From positions 62,001 to 126,000 of the forward strand of contig NZ_CP097885.1 of NCBI RefSeq assembly GCF_023614525.1: 64,000 bases of DNA, given 5' to 3'. The notes under the pieces are model-generated. The model ran no database searches. It was not told where the DNA came from and saw nothing but the letters and a program-made list of their open reading frames with translations. The position numbers and the translations under genes were made by a program. Positions 27,057 to 37,720 of this stretch are shown here, piece after piece. This stretch comes from Peptoniphilus genitalis. GTDB lineage: Bacteria; Bacillota; Clostridia; Tissierellales; Peptoniphilaceae. The number at the start of each line of letters is the position of its first letter. The stretch's first letter is position 1.

Positions 27057-27836
27057 ATGGCTAAAGTCTTAAATAATATAAAAGAAGCTAAGGACTTAAT
27101 GAATTTATCTCTCTATACAGGAGCTCTTTTAATTCAAAATGGAGCAGAATCTTATAGGGCAGAAGATACAATAGAAAGAATTTGTAAATCTGTTTCAAAT
27201 ATTTCTAATGTATCAGCTTATGCTCTTCCCTCTGCAATTTTTATTTCAATGGAGTTTGAGGGAGAAACTCTTAGCAACTTTAGAAAAATTACAATTTCTG
27301 ATACAAATTTATATAAAATTGACAGGGTTAATTCTTTTTCAAGAGAGTTTGTTTCTCATGATCTTTCAATTAAAGAGGCTTATGACAGACTTTTTGCAAT
27401 TGATGGAACAGAAGAAAATCCTAAGAAAATTTATATTGGTGGTGGGATAGCAGCATCCTTTTTCTCAGTTTTATTTGGAGGAGATGTTAAAGACTTTGCC
27501 GCTAGTTTCTTTATTGGAATTCTAATATCTCTGGTTTTAGAGAAATTATCTTATTTAAAACTTTCATTTTTTATAAATAATATTATTTGTGCCTTCACCA
27601 CATCAATTCTTGCAATTATTTGCGTTCACTTTGGCCTTGGTTCAAATATAGATATGATTATAATTGGTGTAATAATGCTTTTAGTACCAGGTGTAGCTAT
27701 AACAAACTCCGTTAGAGATATTATGAGTGGAGAGTTTATAACTGGAGCTATTACAATGATAAAAGCATTTTTTATAGCCCTAGCCATTGCCTTTGGAGTT
27801 GGTGTTGGTCTTAAGATAATGAGGTTTATATTATGA
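27057..27836 (+). CDS. ThrE-type threonine/serine exporter, large subunit (DUF1212/YjjP-like)
   Basis: A 259-residue protein. The N-terminal cytoplasmic half carries the ThrE-family segment LYTGALLIQNGAESYRAEDT (16-35) and YALPSAIFISME; about five membrane helices follow from 123 to the end, with LVPGVAITNSVRDIMSG near 205. This is the N-terminal half of ThrE exporters, encoded here as a separate protein. It overlaps the small-subunit gene by four bases, so the two should form one transporter. The substrate is inferred from the family. Confidence 0.88.
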   Translation: MAKVLNNIKEAKDLMNLSLYTGALLIQNGAESYRAEDTIERICKSVSNISNVSAYALPSAIFISMEFEGETLSNFRKITISDTNLYKIDRVNSFSREFVSHDLSIKEAYDRLFAIDGTEENPKKIYIGGGIAASFFSVLFGGDVKDFAASFFIGILISLVLEKLSYLKLSFFINNIICAFTTSILAIICVHFGLGSNIDMIIIGVIMLLVPGVAITNSVRDIMSGEFITGAITMIKAFFIALAIAFGVGVGLKIMRFIL

Positions 27837-28315
27837 TTTTAAATAAAAGCATTGGACAATTTCTCTTAGCAACTCTTGCAACTTACGGCTTCACTATTTA
27901 TTTTAAGCTCCCTAAAAAAGTTAGGCTAATTACGTCAGCTTTATCAGGATTTATATGGGTTGTATACGAACTCCTCTTCGCTTTTAGTGATAACTATATG
28001 ATTTCTTATTTGTTGTCTTCTTTGTTAATAGGAGTTTGTTCAGAGTCTTTTGCAGTTTGTTTTAAAAAACCTGCAACAGTCTTCACTCTTCCCTGTCTTG
28101 TACCCCTAGTACCAGGGGCGGGAATGTACTACATCATGTATTACTTTATAGAATCTGATTATGTTGTCATGAGAGAGCATGTTATAAAAACAACATTGAC
28201 AACTTCTGCTCTAGCCCTAGGAATTGTTTTGTCTCAAGGTATTGTAAGAATAATAAGAGAATTAATTAAGAATTATAAAAACAATAGAATTAATAACAAT
28301 TTAACACACGAATAG
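27833..28315 (+). CDS. ThrE-type exporter, small subunit (DUF3815/YjjB-like)
   Basis: A 160-residue membrane protein with about four helices and the family segment LPCLVPLVPGAGMYYIMYY near 93, the second ThrE domain. It starts within the end of the larger subunit gene. Split ThrE systems of this form are common in Firmicutes. A strong hairpin terminator follows at 28342. Confidence 0.87.
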   Translation: MILNKSIGQFLLATLATYGFTIYFKLPKKVRLITSALSGFIWVVYELLFAFSDNYMISYLLSSLLIGVCSESFAVCFKKPATVFTLPCLVPLVPGAGMYYIMYYFIESDYVVMREHVIKTTLTTSALALGIVLSQGIVRIIRELIKNYKNNRINNNLTHE

Positions 28316-28341
28316 TTTTAATATAGTTTTATATAACACAA

Positions 28342-28388
28342 AAACCCTAGGTTACAAAACCTAGGGTTTAAATTATATTTTTTTAATT
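28342..28388. terminator. Bidirectional terminator between exporter pair and gatB
   Basis: A perfect 12-base stem (28342-28353 with 28358-28369, loop ACAA) with a T-rich tail on the plus side and TTTTTG on the minus side. It serves the exporter pair and the convergent gat operon. Confidence 0.85.
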
Positions 28389-28392
28389 TTTC

Positions 28393-29823
28393 TTATCTTT
28401 CATTTAATTTTTTTACAAGCATTTCATTTGCAACTTTTGGATTTGCTTTTCCTCTTGATTTTTTCATTACTTGTCCAACCAAGAATCCAAGAGCTCTATC
28501 TTTTCCTTCTTTGAAGTCAATAATTGATTGTTCATTTTCATCTAAAACTTCATCTACAATTTTTTCTATTGCAGATAGGTCTGTCATTTGTACAAGACCA
28601 AGTCTTTCAATTATTTCCTTTGCTCCATCACCAGTTTCAAACATTTCTCTTAAAACTTTTTTACCAGCATTGTTGCTAATCTTTTCACTCTTAATTGCAT
28701 TTAAAAGTTCAATAAATTCTTTGTTTTCAAAAGGTAGTTTAAATTCCTCATCATCGGAAATTTCAACTCTTCTTAAAATTTCTGTTTGAATCCAGTTTGA
28801 TAATAAAGTATAGTCTTTAAAATCTTTTGCAAGTTCTTCAAAGAATTTTGCAAGTTCTCTGGAAGAAGTTAATACTTGTGCATCTTCAAGTGTAATGTCA
28901 TATTCCTTTACAAATCTTTCAATCATTTGCTCTGGAAGCTCTGGCATTTTATCTACTACTTCTTTTATTTCTTCATCTGTAATATGAACTATTGGAAGAT
29001 CACCTTCTGGTGCAAACCTGTAGTCATTTGCAGTGTACTTAACTCTCATTAAGATGGTTTCGTTTTTTGCGTCATCCCATCTTCTAGTAGTCTTGATTTC
29101 ATCTTCATGATCTTCAAGAAGTTTTATGTGTCTTTCTACTTCAAAATCAATTGCCTTTTCAACACCCCTAAAAGAGTTAAGATTTTTAACTTCTGTAATA
29201 GCAGTTTTTTCTCCTGTTTCCATGTCCTTGACGTTTACGTTAACGTCACATCTAAGGGATCCTTCTTCCATCTTACAGTCTGATATATCCAAGAATCTAA
29301 GAGTTGACTTTAATTTTTCTAGAAAGTCACGAGCTTCTTTACCACTAGAAATATCTGGTTTAGTAACAATTTCTATTAGAGGAACACCACATCTGTTGTA
29401 ATCCATTAGCGTTTCGTTATCTTCTGTGTGAAGACTTTTTGCTGTATCCTCTTCCATTTGAATTTGGAAAAGTCCAATCTTTTTCTTTCCATCTTCTGTG
29501 TCTATTTCAAGATAGCCATCAGTGCAGATTGGCTTGTCATTTTGGGTAATTTGGAAACCCTTTGTTAAGTCTGGATAAAAATAATTTTTTCTATCAAATT
29601 TGGATTTGTTATTAATCTTACAGTTAAAAGCAGTTCCTGCCATTATAGTATAATTAACAGCATTTCTATTTAGAACTGGCATCCCACCAGGAAGTGCCAA
29701 GCACACTGGACATACATTTGTGTTAGGTTCATCACCAAAGGAGTTTTTACATGAACAAAAGGCTTTTGTTTCTGTGGAAAGTTCTACGTGAATTTCCAAT
29801 CCTACAATTGTTTTATATCTCAT
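28393..29823 (-). CDS. gatB: Asp-tRNA(Asn)/Glu-tRNA(Gln) amidotransferase subunit B
   Basis: tRNA-binding kinase/amidating subunit of GatCAB, which turns Glu-tRNA(Gln) (and Asp-tRNA(Asn)) into the correct amide forms. The 476 residues begin with YKTIVGLEIHVEL and include CPVCLALPGGMPVLN (with metal-binding Cys) and KNYFYPDLTKGFQITQ near 80; the C-terminal YqeY-like tail domain is intact (GQVMKKSRGKANPK). It overlaps gatA by four bases, and the terminator closes the operon after it. Confidence 0.97.
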   Translation of the reverse strand: MRYKTIVGLEIHVELSTETKAFCSCKNSFGDEPNTNVCPVCLALPGGMPVLNRNAVNYTIMAGTAFNCKINNKSKFDRKNYFYPDLTKGFQITQNDKPICTDGYLEIDTEDGKKKIGLFQIQMEEDTAKSLHTEDNETLMDYNRCGVPLIEIVTKPDISSGKEARDFLEKLKSTLRFLDISDCKMEEGSLRCDVNVNVKDMETGEKTAITEVKNLNSFRGVEKAIDFEVERHIKLLEDHEDEIKTTRRWDDAKNETILMRVKYTANDYRFAPEGDLPIVHITDEEIKEVVDKMPELPEQMIERFVKEYDITLEDAQVLTSSRELAKFFEELAKDFKDYTLLSNWIQTEILRRVEISDDEEFKLPFENKEFIELLNAIKSEKISNNAGKKVLREMFETGDGAKEIIERLGLVQMTDLSAIEKIVDEVLDENEQSIIDFKEGKDRALGFLVGQVMKKSRGKANPKVANEMLVKKLNER

Positions 29824-31271
29824 TTGTTTAAGCTCCTTTCAAATGCTAGGGACGCTTGAAGTAGGTCCTTGTCCTTAAATCTCTTACCTGTAAATTCAAT
29901 ACCAATTGATAGTCCATCTTGACCTGCTGGCATTGGTAGTGAAATTGAAGGAGAGCCCACCATATTAGCAGGAATTGTAAATAAGTCTGCTTGATATGCT
30001 TCAACTGGGCTTATATTATCATCAATTTTAAAAGGAAGAACTGGGAATGTTGGACAAATCATAAAATCGTAATCCTTAAACATCCTATCCATATCTCTTT
30101 TAATTAAACCTCTAACCTTTAGAGCCTTATAATAAAATTCTTCAGCATTATCCATAGATAAGATATTAGTACCTATCATAATCCTTCTCTTGACTTCGTC
30201 TCCAAAGCCTTCACTTCTTGAAGCACGGTACATTTCTTCTATCGTTTCAAATTTTTTATTTGTTCTGTGACCATATCTTATGGAATCAAAACGAGCCAAG
30301 TTCGATGCAATTTCTCCATTAACTAGAATGTTATAAGTTTCTATAGTGTGGTTTAGGGATTCAATGTCGTATTCATCAACTTGGGCACCACTGTCTCTTA
30401 AAATTTCAATTGCCTTTTCAAGTTCGCTTCTAACTCTCTCATTTAAATCCATTTCTAAATAAGTCTTAGGAATAGCAAACTTTTTACCTTCAAGATTTTT
30501 AATTGCATCATCTGAGAAATCGAAATCAAAATTTAATCCTGGATTTCCTACAGAAGTTGCATCTCTTTCATCCCTACCTTCTATTACATTAAACATTATT
30601 GTAAGGTCTCTAACATCATTTGCAATAACGCCAGGTTGATCAAAGGTGTTTGCCATTGAAGCCATACCAAACCTAGAAATGGAACCATAAGTTGGTTTCA
30701 TACCAACAGTTTTACAAAAGCTTGAAGGTTGTCTAACAGATCCGCCAGTATCAGATCCAATAGATATAGCTGCCATATTAGCACTAACAGATGCAGCTGA
30801 TCCACCTGATGATCCACCAGAAACTCTTGTAGTATCAAGTGGATTTTTTGTTACTCCAAAGTATGAAGTTCTAGTTGATGCTCCCATGGCAAATTCATCT
30901 AAATTTACCTTGCCTAATATGACTCCATCATTTTCCTTTATTTTTTTAACTAGTGTGGCATCATAGGGTGAAATATAATTTTCGAGCATCCTAGATCCAC
31001 AAGTCATCTTTACATTTTTTACAGAAATATTGTCTTTAATAGAAATAGGAATCCCTGCAAGAGGAGACATATCTTCTCTGTTATGGAATTTTTCATCAAC
31101 TTCCTTAGCTTTTTTTAAAGCCAATTCTTCTGTAACTGTTATATATGCATTAATTTCTTTATCTTTTTCTTTAATATTGTCTAGAAATTCTCTTGTAACT
31201 TCTTCACAAGAGAAATCTCTGTTTCTATATCCTTGAGCTATCTCCCAGGCCTTTAATTTGCTAAAAGTCAT
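29820..31271 (-). CDS. gatA: Asp-tRNA(Asn)/Glu-tRNA(Gln) amidotransferase subunit A
   Basis: Glutaminase subunit of GatCAB, which releases ammonia from glutamine. The 483-residue amidase has the catalytic Lys in IPISIKDNI near 77, the Gly/Ser-rich signature RVSGGSSGGSAASVSA near 150 and the nucleophile Ser in SIGSDTGGSVRQPSS near 176. ATG preceded by GGAGGGACTC. It lies between gatC and gatB. Confidence 0.97.
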   Translation of the reverse strand: MTFSKLKAWEIAQGYRNRDFSCEEVTREFLDNIKEKDKEINAYITVTEELALKKAKEVDEKFHNREDMSPLAGIPISIKDNISVKNVKMTCGSRMLENYISPYDATLVKKIKENDGVILGKVNLDEFAMGASTRTSYFGVTKNPLDTTRVSGGSSGGSAASVSANMAAISIGSDTGGSVRQPSSFCKTVGMKPTYGSISRFGMASMANTFDQPGVIANDVRDLTIMFNVIEGRDERDATSVGNPGLNFDFDFSDDAIKNLEGKKFAIPKTYLEMDLNERVRSELEKAIEILRDSGAQVDEYDIESLNHTIETYNILVNGEIASNLARFDSIRYGHRTNKKFETIEEMYRASRSEGFGDEVKRRIMIGTNILSMDNAEEFYYKALKVRGLIKRDMDRMFKDYDFMICPTFPVLPFKIDDNISPVEAYQADLFTIPANMVGSPSISLPMPAGQDGLSIGIEFTGKRFKDKDLLQASLAFERSLNK

Positions 31272-31280
31272 GAGTCCCTC

Positions 31281-33555
<2,275 letters not shown>

Positions 33556-33562
33556 TCACCAA

Positions 33563-35767
33563 CTAATCAATTAATTTAATAGGAGCAACAGATAGCATAA
33601 GTCTCTTTAATCCCTTCTTATCAAAGGAAATAACAACTTCATAATCTCCGTTTTTTTCTTTCTTTTGAACTACCATGCCTTTGCCAAATATTTTGTGCTT
33701 AACTTTATCACCAACGCTTATGTTCTTATCAGTTGTTTGGTTAAGTCCCTTACTAGCTTCAGTCCTTTTTTCTATTCCAAAGAATTTAGTTTTTCTATTA
33801 ACTGAAGATTTGTTTCCTTCATTATAGTCGCGAATTTCTAAAAGTTCTCTACTCTTATCTTCAATAATTTCTATTGTTTCGCCCATCTCATGAATAAATC
33901 TACTTCTTTTTGCCGGAGTTAATTTCCCATACATGGACCTAGTCCTTGAGGATGAAATAAAAAGATTGTTGCAGGCTCTTGTGACTCCTACATAACAAAG
34001 TCTTCTCTCTTCTTCAACTTCATCTTCGCTTTCAATAGATCTATTAGATGGGAAAAGTCCTTCTTCAAATCCAACTAAAAATACAGTGGAGAATTCCAAC
34101 CCTTTTGCAGCGTGCATTGTCATAAGATTGACTCCACTTTCTTCGGAAGTCTTATCAACGTCGGATAAAAGTGGTAGAGTATTTAAATATTCGGCAAGTT
34201 CTACTCCTTCCCTATCGTATTCCATTATATTAGAGTGAAGTTCTTCAATATTTTCAAGTCTAGTCTTGGCTTCAATTGTATTTTGATTTTTTAAGTCTTC
34301 TACATAACCACTTTCGTATAATACTTCTTCAAAAAGCTTCCCAATTGAAAGTTTTTCAGCCCTATCTTTTAAAATCTTTAAGATGCTTCCGAAATCCCTA
34401 ACATTTTTCCTTGCCCTGATGTTCAAATCTTCAAATTTATCAATATTTGTCACAAGATCATAAAGAGAAATTCCATTTTTATCAGCATAGTCTAATAAAT
34501 CAGCTAGAGATGTATCTCCTATCCCTCGCTTTGGTCTGTTTATTATCCTAGATAAACTTACATTATCATCAGTATTATTTATAGCTCTCAGGTAAGCTAA
34601 GATATCCTTTACTTCCATCCTATCATAGAACTTTAGTCCACCTACAATCTTGTATGGTATGCTCTCTCTAACTAGGGCCTCTTCAAAACCTCTTGACTGA
34701 GCATTGGTCCTATATAAGATAGCCATATCTTTAAACTCTTCACCCTTATAGTGAAGACCTATTATTTTATTTATAACTCCATATTCTTCCTCATTCGAGT
34801 GAGGAAACTCTCTATAAACAACTGGTTTACCTTCATTTCTTGAAGTCCAAAGATTTTTTTCAATCCTAGTTCTGTTATTTTCTATAACCTTGTTAGCTAC
34901 TTCAAGAATTTTTTGAGTAGACCTATAATTCTGTTCTAGCTTTACAATTTTTGCACCAGGAAAATCCTTGTGGAAGTTTAAGATATTATTTATATCAGCG
35001 CCACGCCACTTATAAATAGATTGGTCGTTATCTCCAACCACTGTTAGATTTGGTTCATTTCCTGCAACCAGTTTAATAAATTCATATTGAATTTTATTAG
35101 TATCTTGGTATTCATCAACGAATATATATTCAAACTTACTCCTATAAAAATCTCTGACATCTTCATAGTCTCTTAAAATATCAACTGTTTTTATTAGGAG
35201 GTCATCAAAATCCAAAGCGTTATTGCTAACTAACTTTTTTTCATAAATTTCATAAATTTTACCAAGATTTTCTTTAAAAAAGTTAGTCTTATTTAAATCT
35301 ATATATTCTTTTGGACTTAATCCTTCACTTTTTATGTTTGAAATATCATTAACAAGGGATCTAGGTTTATAAATATCCCTGTCTAGTCCTAACTCTCCTA
35401 TAGCTTCTTTTACAACAGTAATTTGATCGTCTCTATCATAAATAGTAAAACTTGAACTATAACCAATTTTATCTATATTTTTCCTAAGTATTCTAACGCA
35501 AATTGAGTGAAAGGTTCCTATCCACATTGAGGAGATGTCTTCGTCGATTAATTTTGAAACTCTATCTCTCATTTCATTAGCAGCCTTATTAGTAAAGGTA
35601 ATTGCCAAAATTTTCCAAGATGGAACTTGTAACTCCTCGATTAAATATGCAATTTTAGAAGTTACCACCTTGGTTTTTCCACTTCCAGCTCCTGCTAAAA
35701 TAAGCAAGGGGCCTTTAGTTGCCAAAAGGGCTTCCTTTTGTTTATCGTTTAATGTATTTATATCCAT
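33563..35767 (-). CDS. pcrA: ATP-dependent DNA helicase PcrA (UvrD family)
   Basis: A 734-residue superfamily 1 3'-5' helicase for repair and plasmid-type replication. Q-motif LNDKQKEALLAT, Walker A LAGAGSGKTKVVT, motif II FVDEYQDTNKIQYEF, motif IV QNYRST and motif VI RRLCYVGVTRA are present, followed by a linker and a C-terminal tudor-like domain (DKVKHKIFGKGMVV). It is the first gene of pcrA-ligA-gatCAB with a near-consensus promoter. Confidence 0.97.
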   Translation of the reverse strand: MDINTLNDKQKEALLATKGPLLILAGAGSGKTKVVTSKIAYLIEELQVPSWKILAITFTNKAANEMRDRVSKLIDEDISSMWIGTFHSICVRILRKNIDKIGYSSSFTIYDRDDQITVVKEAIGELGLDRDIYKPRSLVNDISNIKSEGLSPKEYIDLNKTNFFKENLGKIYEIYEKKLVSNNALDFDDLLIKTVDILRDYEDVRDFYRSKFEYIFVDEYQDTNKIQYEFIKLVAGNEPNLTVVGDNDQSIYKWRGADINNILNFHKDFPGAKIVKLEQNYRSTQKILEVANKVIENNRTRIEKNLWTSRNEGKPVVYREFPHSNEEEYGVINKIIGLHYKGEEFKDMAILYRTNAQSRGFEEALVRESIPYKIVGGLKFYDRMEVKDILAYLRAINNTDDNVSLSRIINRPKRGIGDTSLADLLDYADKNGISLYDLVTNIDKFEDLNIRARKNVRDFGSILKILKDRAEKLSIGKLFEEVLYESGYVEDLKNQNTIEAKTRLENIEELHSNIMEYDREGVELAEYLNTLPLLSDVDKTSEESGVNLMTMHAAKGLEFSTVFLVGFEEGLFPSNRSIESEDEVEEERRLCYVGVTRACNNLFISSSRTRSMYGKLTPAKRSRFIHEMGETIEIIEDKSRELLEIRDYNEGNKSSVNRKTKFFGIEKRTEASKGLNQTTDKNISVGDKVKHKIFGKGMVVQKKEKNGDYEVVISFDKKGLKRLMLSVAPIKLID

Positions 35768-35788
35768 GACTTCTCCTTACTGCTAAAT

Positions 35789-35817
35789 ATTATATGTTTT
35801 TTTTCCCTTATTTTCAA
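35789..35817 (-). promoter_or_regulatory. pcrA-ligA-gatCAB promoter
   Basis: On the minus strand: TTGAAA (35812-35817), 17-base spacer, perfect TATAAT (35789-35794). The -35 overlaps the last bases of tcdA. Confidence 0.8.
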
Positions 35818-36494
35818 CTTTTTAAGATATCCCTTATGACTTGAGAAGCTAGTACCATACCACAAACTGGTGGAACAAAAGAGATTGACCCCGGTGTTCT
35901 ATCGCCAGTTTTTATTGGAAGCTCACTGGAGCAAACCACCTTTAATTTTTTTATTCCCATCTCCTTCAATTTTTTCCTCATAATTCTTGCAAGGGGATCA
36001 TTTTGTGTTTTTTCAATTTCCATAACTTGAAACTTTGTAGGATCCAATCTATTACCTGCACCCATTGCAGAAATTATTTTTATATTTCTATCATATGCTT
36101 CCCTAATAATCAAAAGCTTAGATGTAATCGTGTCAATTGCATCTACGACATAATCATAAGATTCAAAATCAATATCTCTAATATTTTCTTCACTTACAAA
36201 TAAATCATATTTTTTTATTTTTAATTTTGGATTAATCTCAAGAAGTCTTTCTTCACAAGCATCAACTTTTCTCATTCCCAAAGTTTTGGTTGTGGCAAAG
36301 GCCTGTCTATTTATATTTGTTATCTCATATTCGTCACCATCAACAAGGCCTATCTCTCCTATCCCTGCTCTTACTAAGGCCTCAACACAAGATCCGCCTA
36401 CTCCACCAAGTCCAAATACAATAACAGACTTATCATTTATTTTTTCGACATCTTCTTTAGGAATCATTCTCTCAGTTCTACTTAAAAATTCCAC
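35814..36494 (-). CDS. tcdA: tRNA threonylcarbamoyladenosine dehydratase (TcdA/E1-like)
   Basis: ATP-dependent E1-like enzyme that cyclises t6A to ct6A at tRNA position 37. The 226 residues show the ThiF/MoeB fold: VIVFGLGGVGGSCVEALVRAG with the nucleotide motif, DGDEYEITNINRQAFATTKTLG with the Arg/Asn residues, DAIDTITSKLLII and the C-terminal SISFVPPVCGMVLASQVIRD. The start is GTG 36494, preceded by GGAGG; the ATG one base away is out of frame. ThiF/MoeB relatives are possible, but no thiamine or molybdopterin genes are near. Confidence 0.88.
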   Translation of the reverse strand: MEFLSRTERMIPKEDVEKINDKSVIVFGLGGVGGSCVEALVRAGIGEIGLVDGDEYEITNINRQAFATTKTLGMRKVDACEERLLEINPKLKIKKYDLFVSEENIRDIDFESYDYVVDAIDTITSKLLIIREAYDRNIKIISAMGAGNRLDPTKFQVMEIEKTQNDPLARIMRKKLKEMGIKKLKVVCSSELPIKTGDRTPGSISFVPPVCGMVLASQVIRDILKS

Positions 36495-36509
36495 ATTTCC
36501 TCCAATTTG

Positions 36510-36537
36510 AAAGGGCCGTCAAATGAACAGCCCCTTT
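36510..36537 (-). other. Imperfect hairpin before tcdA
   Basis: AAAGGGC and GCCCCTTT can pair with one bulge just before the tcdA ribosome binding site, after the S-layer-protein stop. There is no T-run on the minus side, so it is either a weak terminator or a leader structure. Confidence 0.3.
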
Positions 36538-36541
36538 AATC

Positions 36542-37609
36542 TTATTTTAATTTTATGTTTGTTAGACTATTTTCGCCAAGGATACCATAACCTTCAACGA
36601 TGTCATTAATATTATGTTTTCTGAAAGTATTTACAGTTATAACTTGTCCTGGACCAAATCTATCAGAATCAGATTCAGTTACTTTAATCCTTATAAAATT
36701 AACATTTTTACTTTCTATTATTTCTATGACTTGACCCTTAAAGTTAATTGGTATGTTAGCTTCAGCAGCTTCTAAATCTCTATCATCAATAGTTTTATTG
36801 TTTAAATCTTTATTAACTAAGATAGATTCTTTCTCATTTTTATTATTATCCTTGCTTACCGAATTATTTTCACTAGCTTTATTATCTTCAGGCTTAACTA
36901 ATAAGTCTTCGACATTCACTTCTTTTTGTTTCCTTACCTTATCTAAGTTTTTATTAAAATACTCAAGGGACTTAGATGTTAATACTGCAATTTCACTTCT
37001 TCTTATTGCAAGATTTCCGTTAAAATTACCTTCTGAACCTGTGCTAGTAAAAATATTTGAATTAACAAGATTTGGAAGATACTCCATAGTTAGGGGATGA
37101 ATTTTTTTCATATCCTTATACTTTAAGTTACTTCTATCTTGACTTTTTTCAATATTCAAAGCTCTTGCAAAATAAACTGCTATTGAATTTCTATTTGGAT
37201 AAAGCTTATTATCTACGAATCCTCTTTCACGAGCATTTATTAATGTCTTTTCAGTGATTGTGCCGTGGTATAAGTTAAAGCAAATTGCATCTTTTGCCCA
37301 GTCTATAACTCCATTAGCATTTGCCATTTCCATGTAAGCTTCTCTAGCTAATTTCATTTCATCATCACTAGGATTTGAAAGAGTTTTTATAATTTGCATT
37401 GTTTCCAAAAAGCTAACAGGATTGTTTGGTCTAAAAGTTCCATCTTCATAACCATTTAAAATGTTTTTGTTTGATAATTCTTCCACATACTTATAAGCCC
37501 ACTCTGTCTTTCCACTATTCTTTACATCTGTAAAAGATTTAGCAAAAATACTTCCTGGTGCTAAGAGAATTGAAAAAATTAAACTTATTGCTATAATTTT
37601 CTTTTTCAT
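36542..37609 (-). CDS. S-layer homology (SLH) domain protein, smaller paralogue
   Basis: A 355-residue exported protein. Signal peptide (KIIAISLIFSILLAPGSIFA) is followed by three SLH-type repeats to about residue 215 (SFTDVKNSGKTEWAYKYVEE; NGYEDGTFRPNNPVSFLETM; the third with GNFNGNLAIRRSEIAVLT). SLH repeats bind pyruvylated wall polymers. Then come a charged Lys/Glu/Asn linker (220-270) and a short beta-rich C-terminal module with VIEIIESKNVNFIRIKV and FGPGQVITVN. The same module ends the larger neighbour, so the two look like a duplication. Function beyond wall anchoring is unknown. A TGC-TATAAT extended -10 lies before the gene. Confidence 0.85.
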   Translation of the reverse strand: MKKKIIAISLIFSILLAPGSIFAKSFTDVKNSGKTEWAYKYVEELSNKNILNGYEDGTFRPNNPVSFLETMQIIKTLSNPSDDEMKLAREAYMEMANANGVIDWAKDAICFNLYHGTITEKTLINARERGFVDNKLYPNRNSIAVYFARALNIEKSQDRSNLKYKDMKKIHPLTMEYLPNLVNSNIFTSTGSEGNFNGNLAIRRSEIAVLTSKSLEYFNKNLDKVRKQKEVNVEDLLVKPEDNKASENNSVSKDNNKNEKESILVNKDLNNKTIDDRDLEAAEANIPINFKGQVIEIIESKNVNFIRIKVTESDSDRFGPGQVITVNTFRKHNINDIVEGYGILGENSLTNIKLK

Positions 37610-37676
37610 CTAATCACTCCGCCATAAATTATAGCACAATTTCAAAAAATTAAAAAATAGTAACTTCTTAATTCAT
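37610..37676 (-). promoter_or_regulatory. Probable promoter region of the smaller SLH gene
   Basis: On the minus strand a perfect TATAAT preceded by TGC (an extended -10) lies about 15 bases before the GGAGTGATTAG ribosome binding site. No clear -35 is seen. Confidence 0.45.
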
Positions 37677-37704
37677 ATAAAAAAAGAAGCCCCTAAGGAC
37701 TTCT
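37676..37704 (-). terminator. Terminator of the larger SLH gene
   Basis: On the minus strand: AGAAGTCC, loop TTAG, GGGCTTCT (one G-U pair), then TTTTTTTAT. It lies 17 bases past the stop. Confidence 0.85.
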
Positions 37705-37720
37705 TCTAATTTAAAAATTG

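Noticed and set aside
28342-28388. Hairpin as a CRISPR or mobile-element repeat
   Set aside because: It is a single inverted repeat at a convergent junction with T-rich flanks: a terminator.
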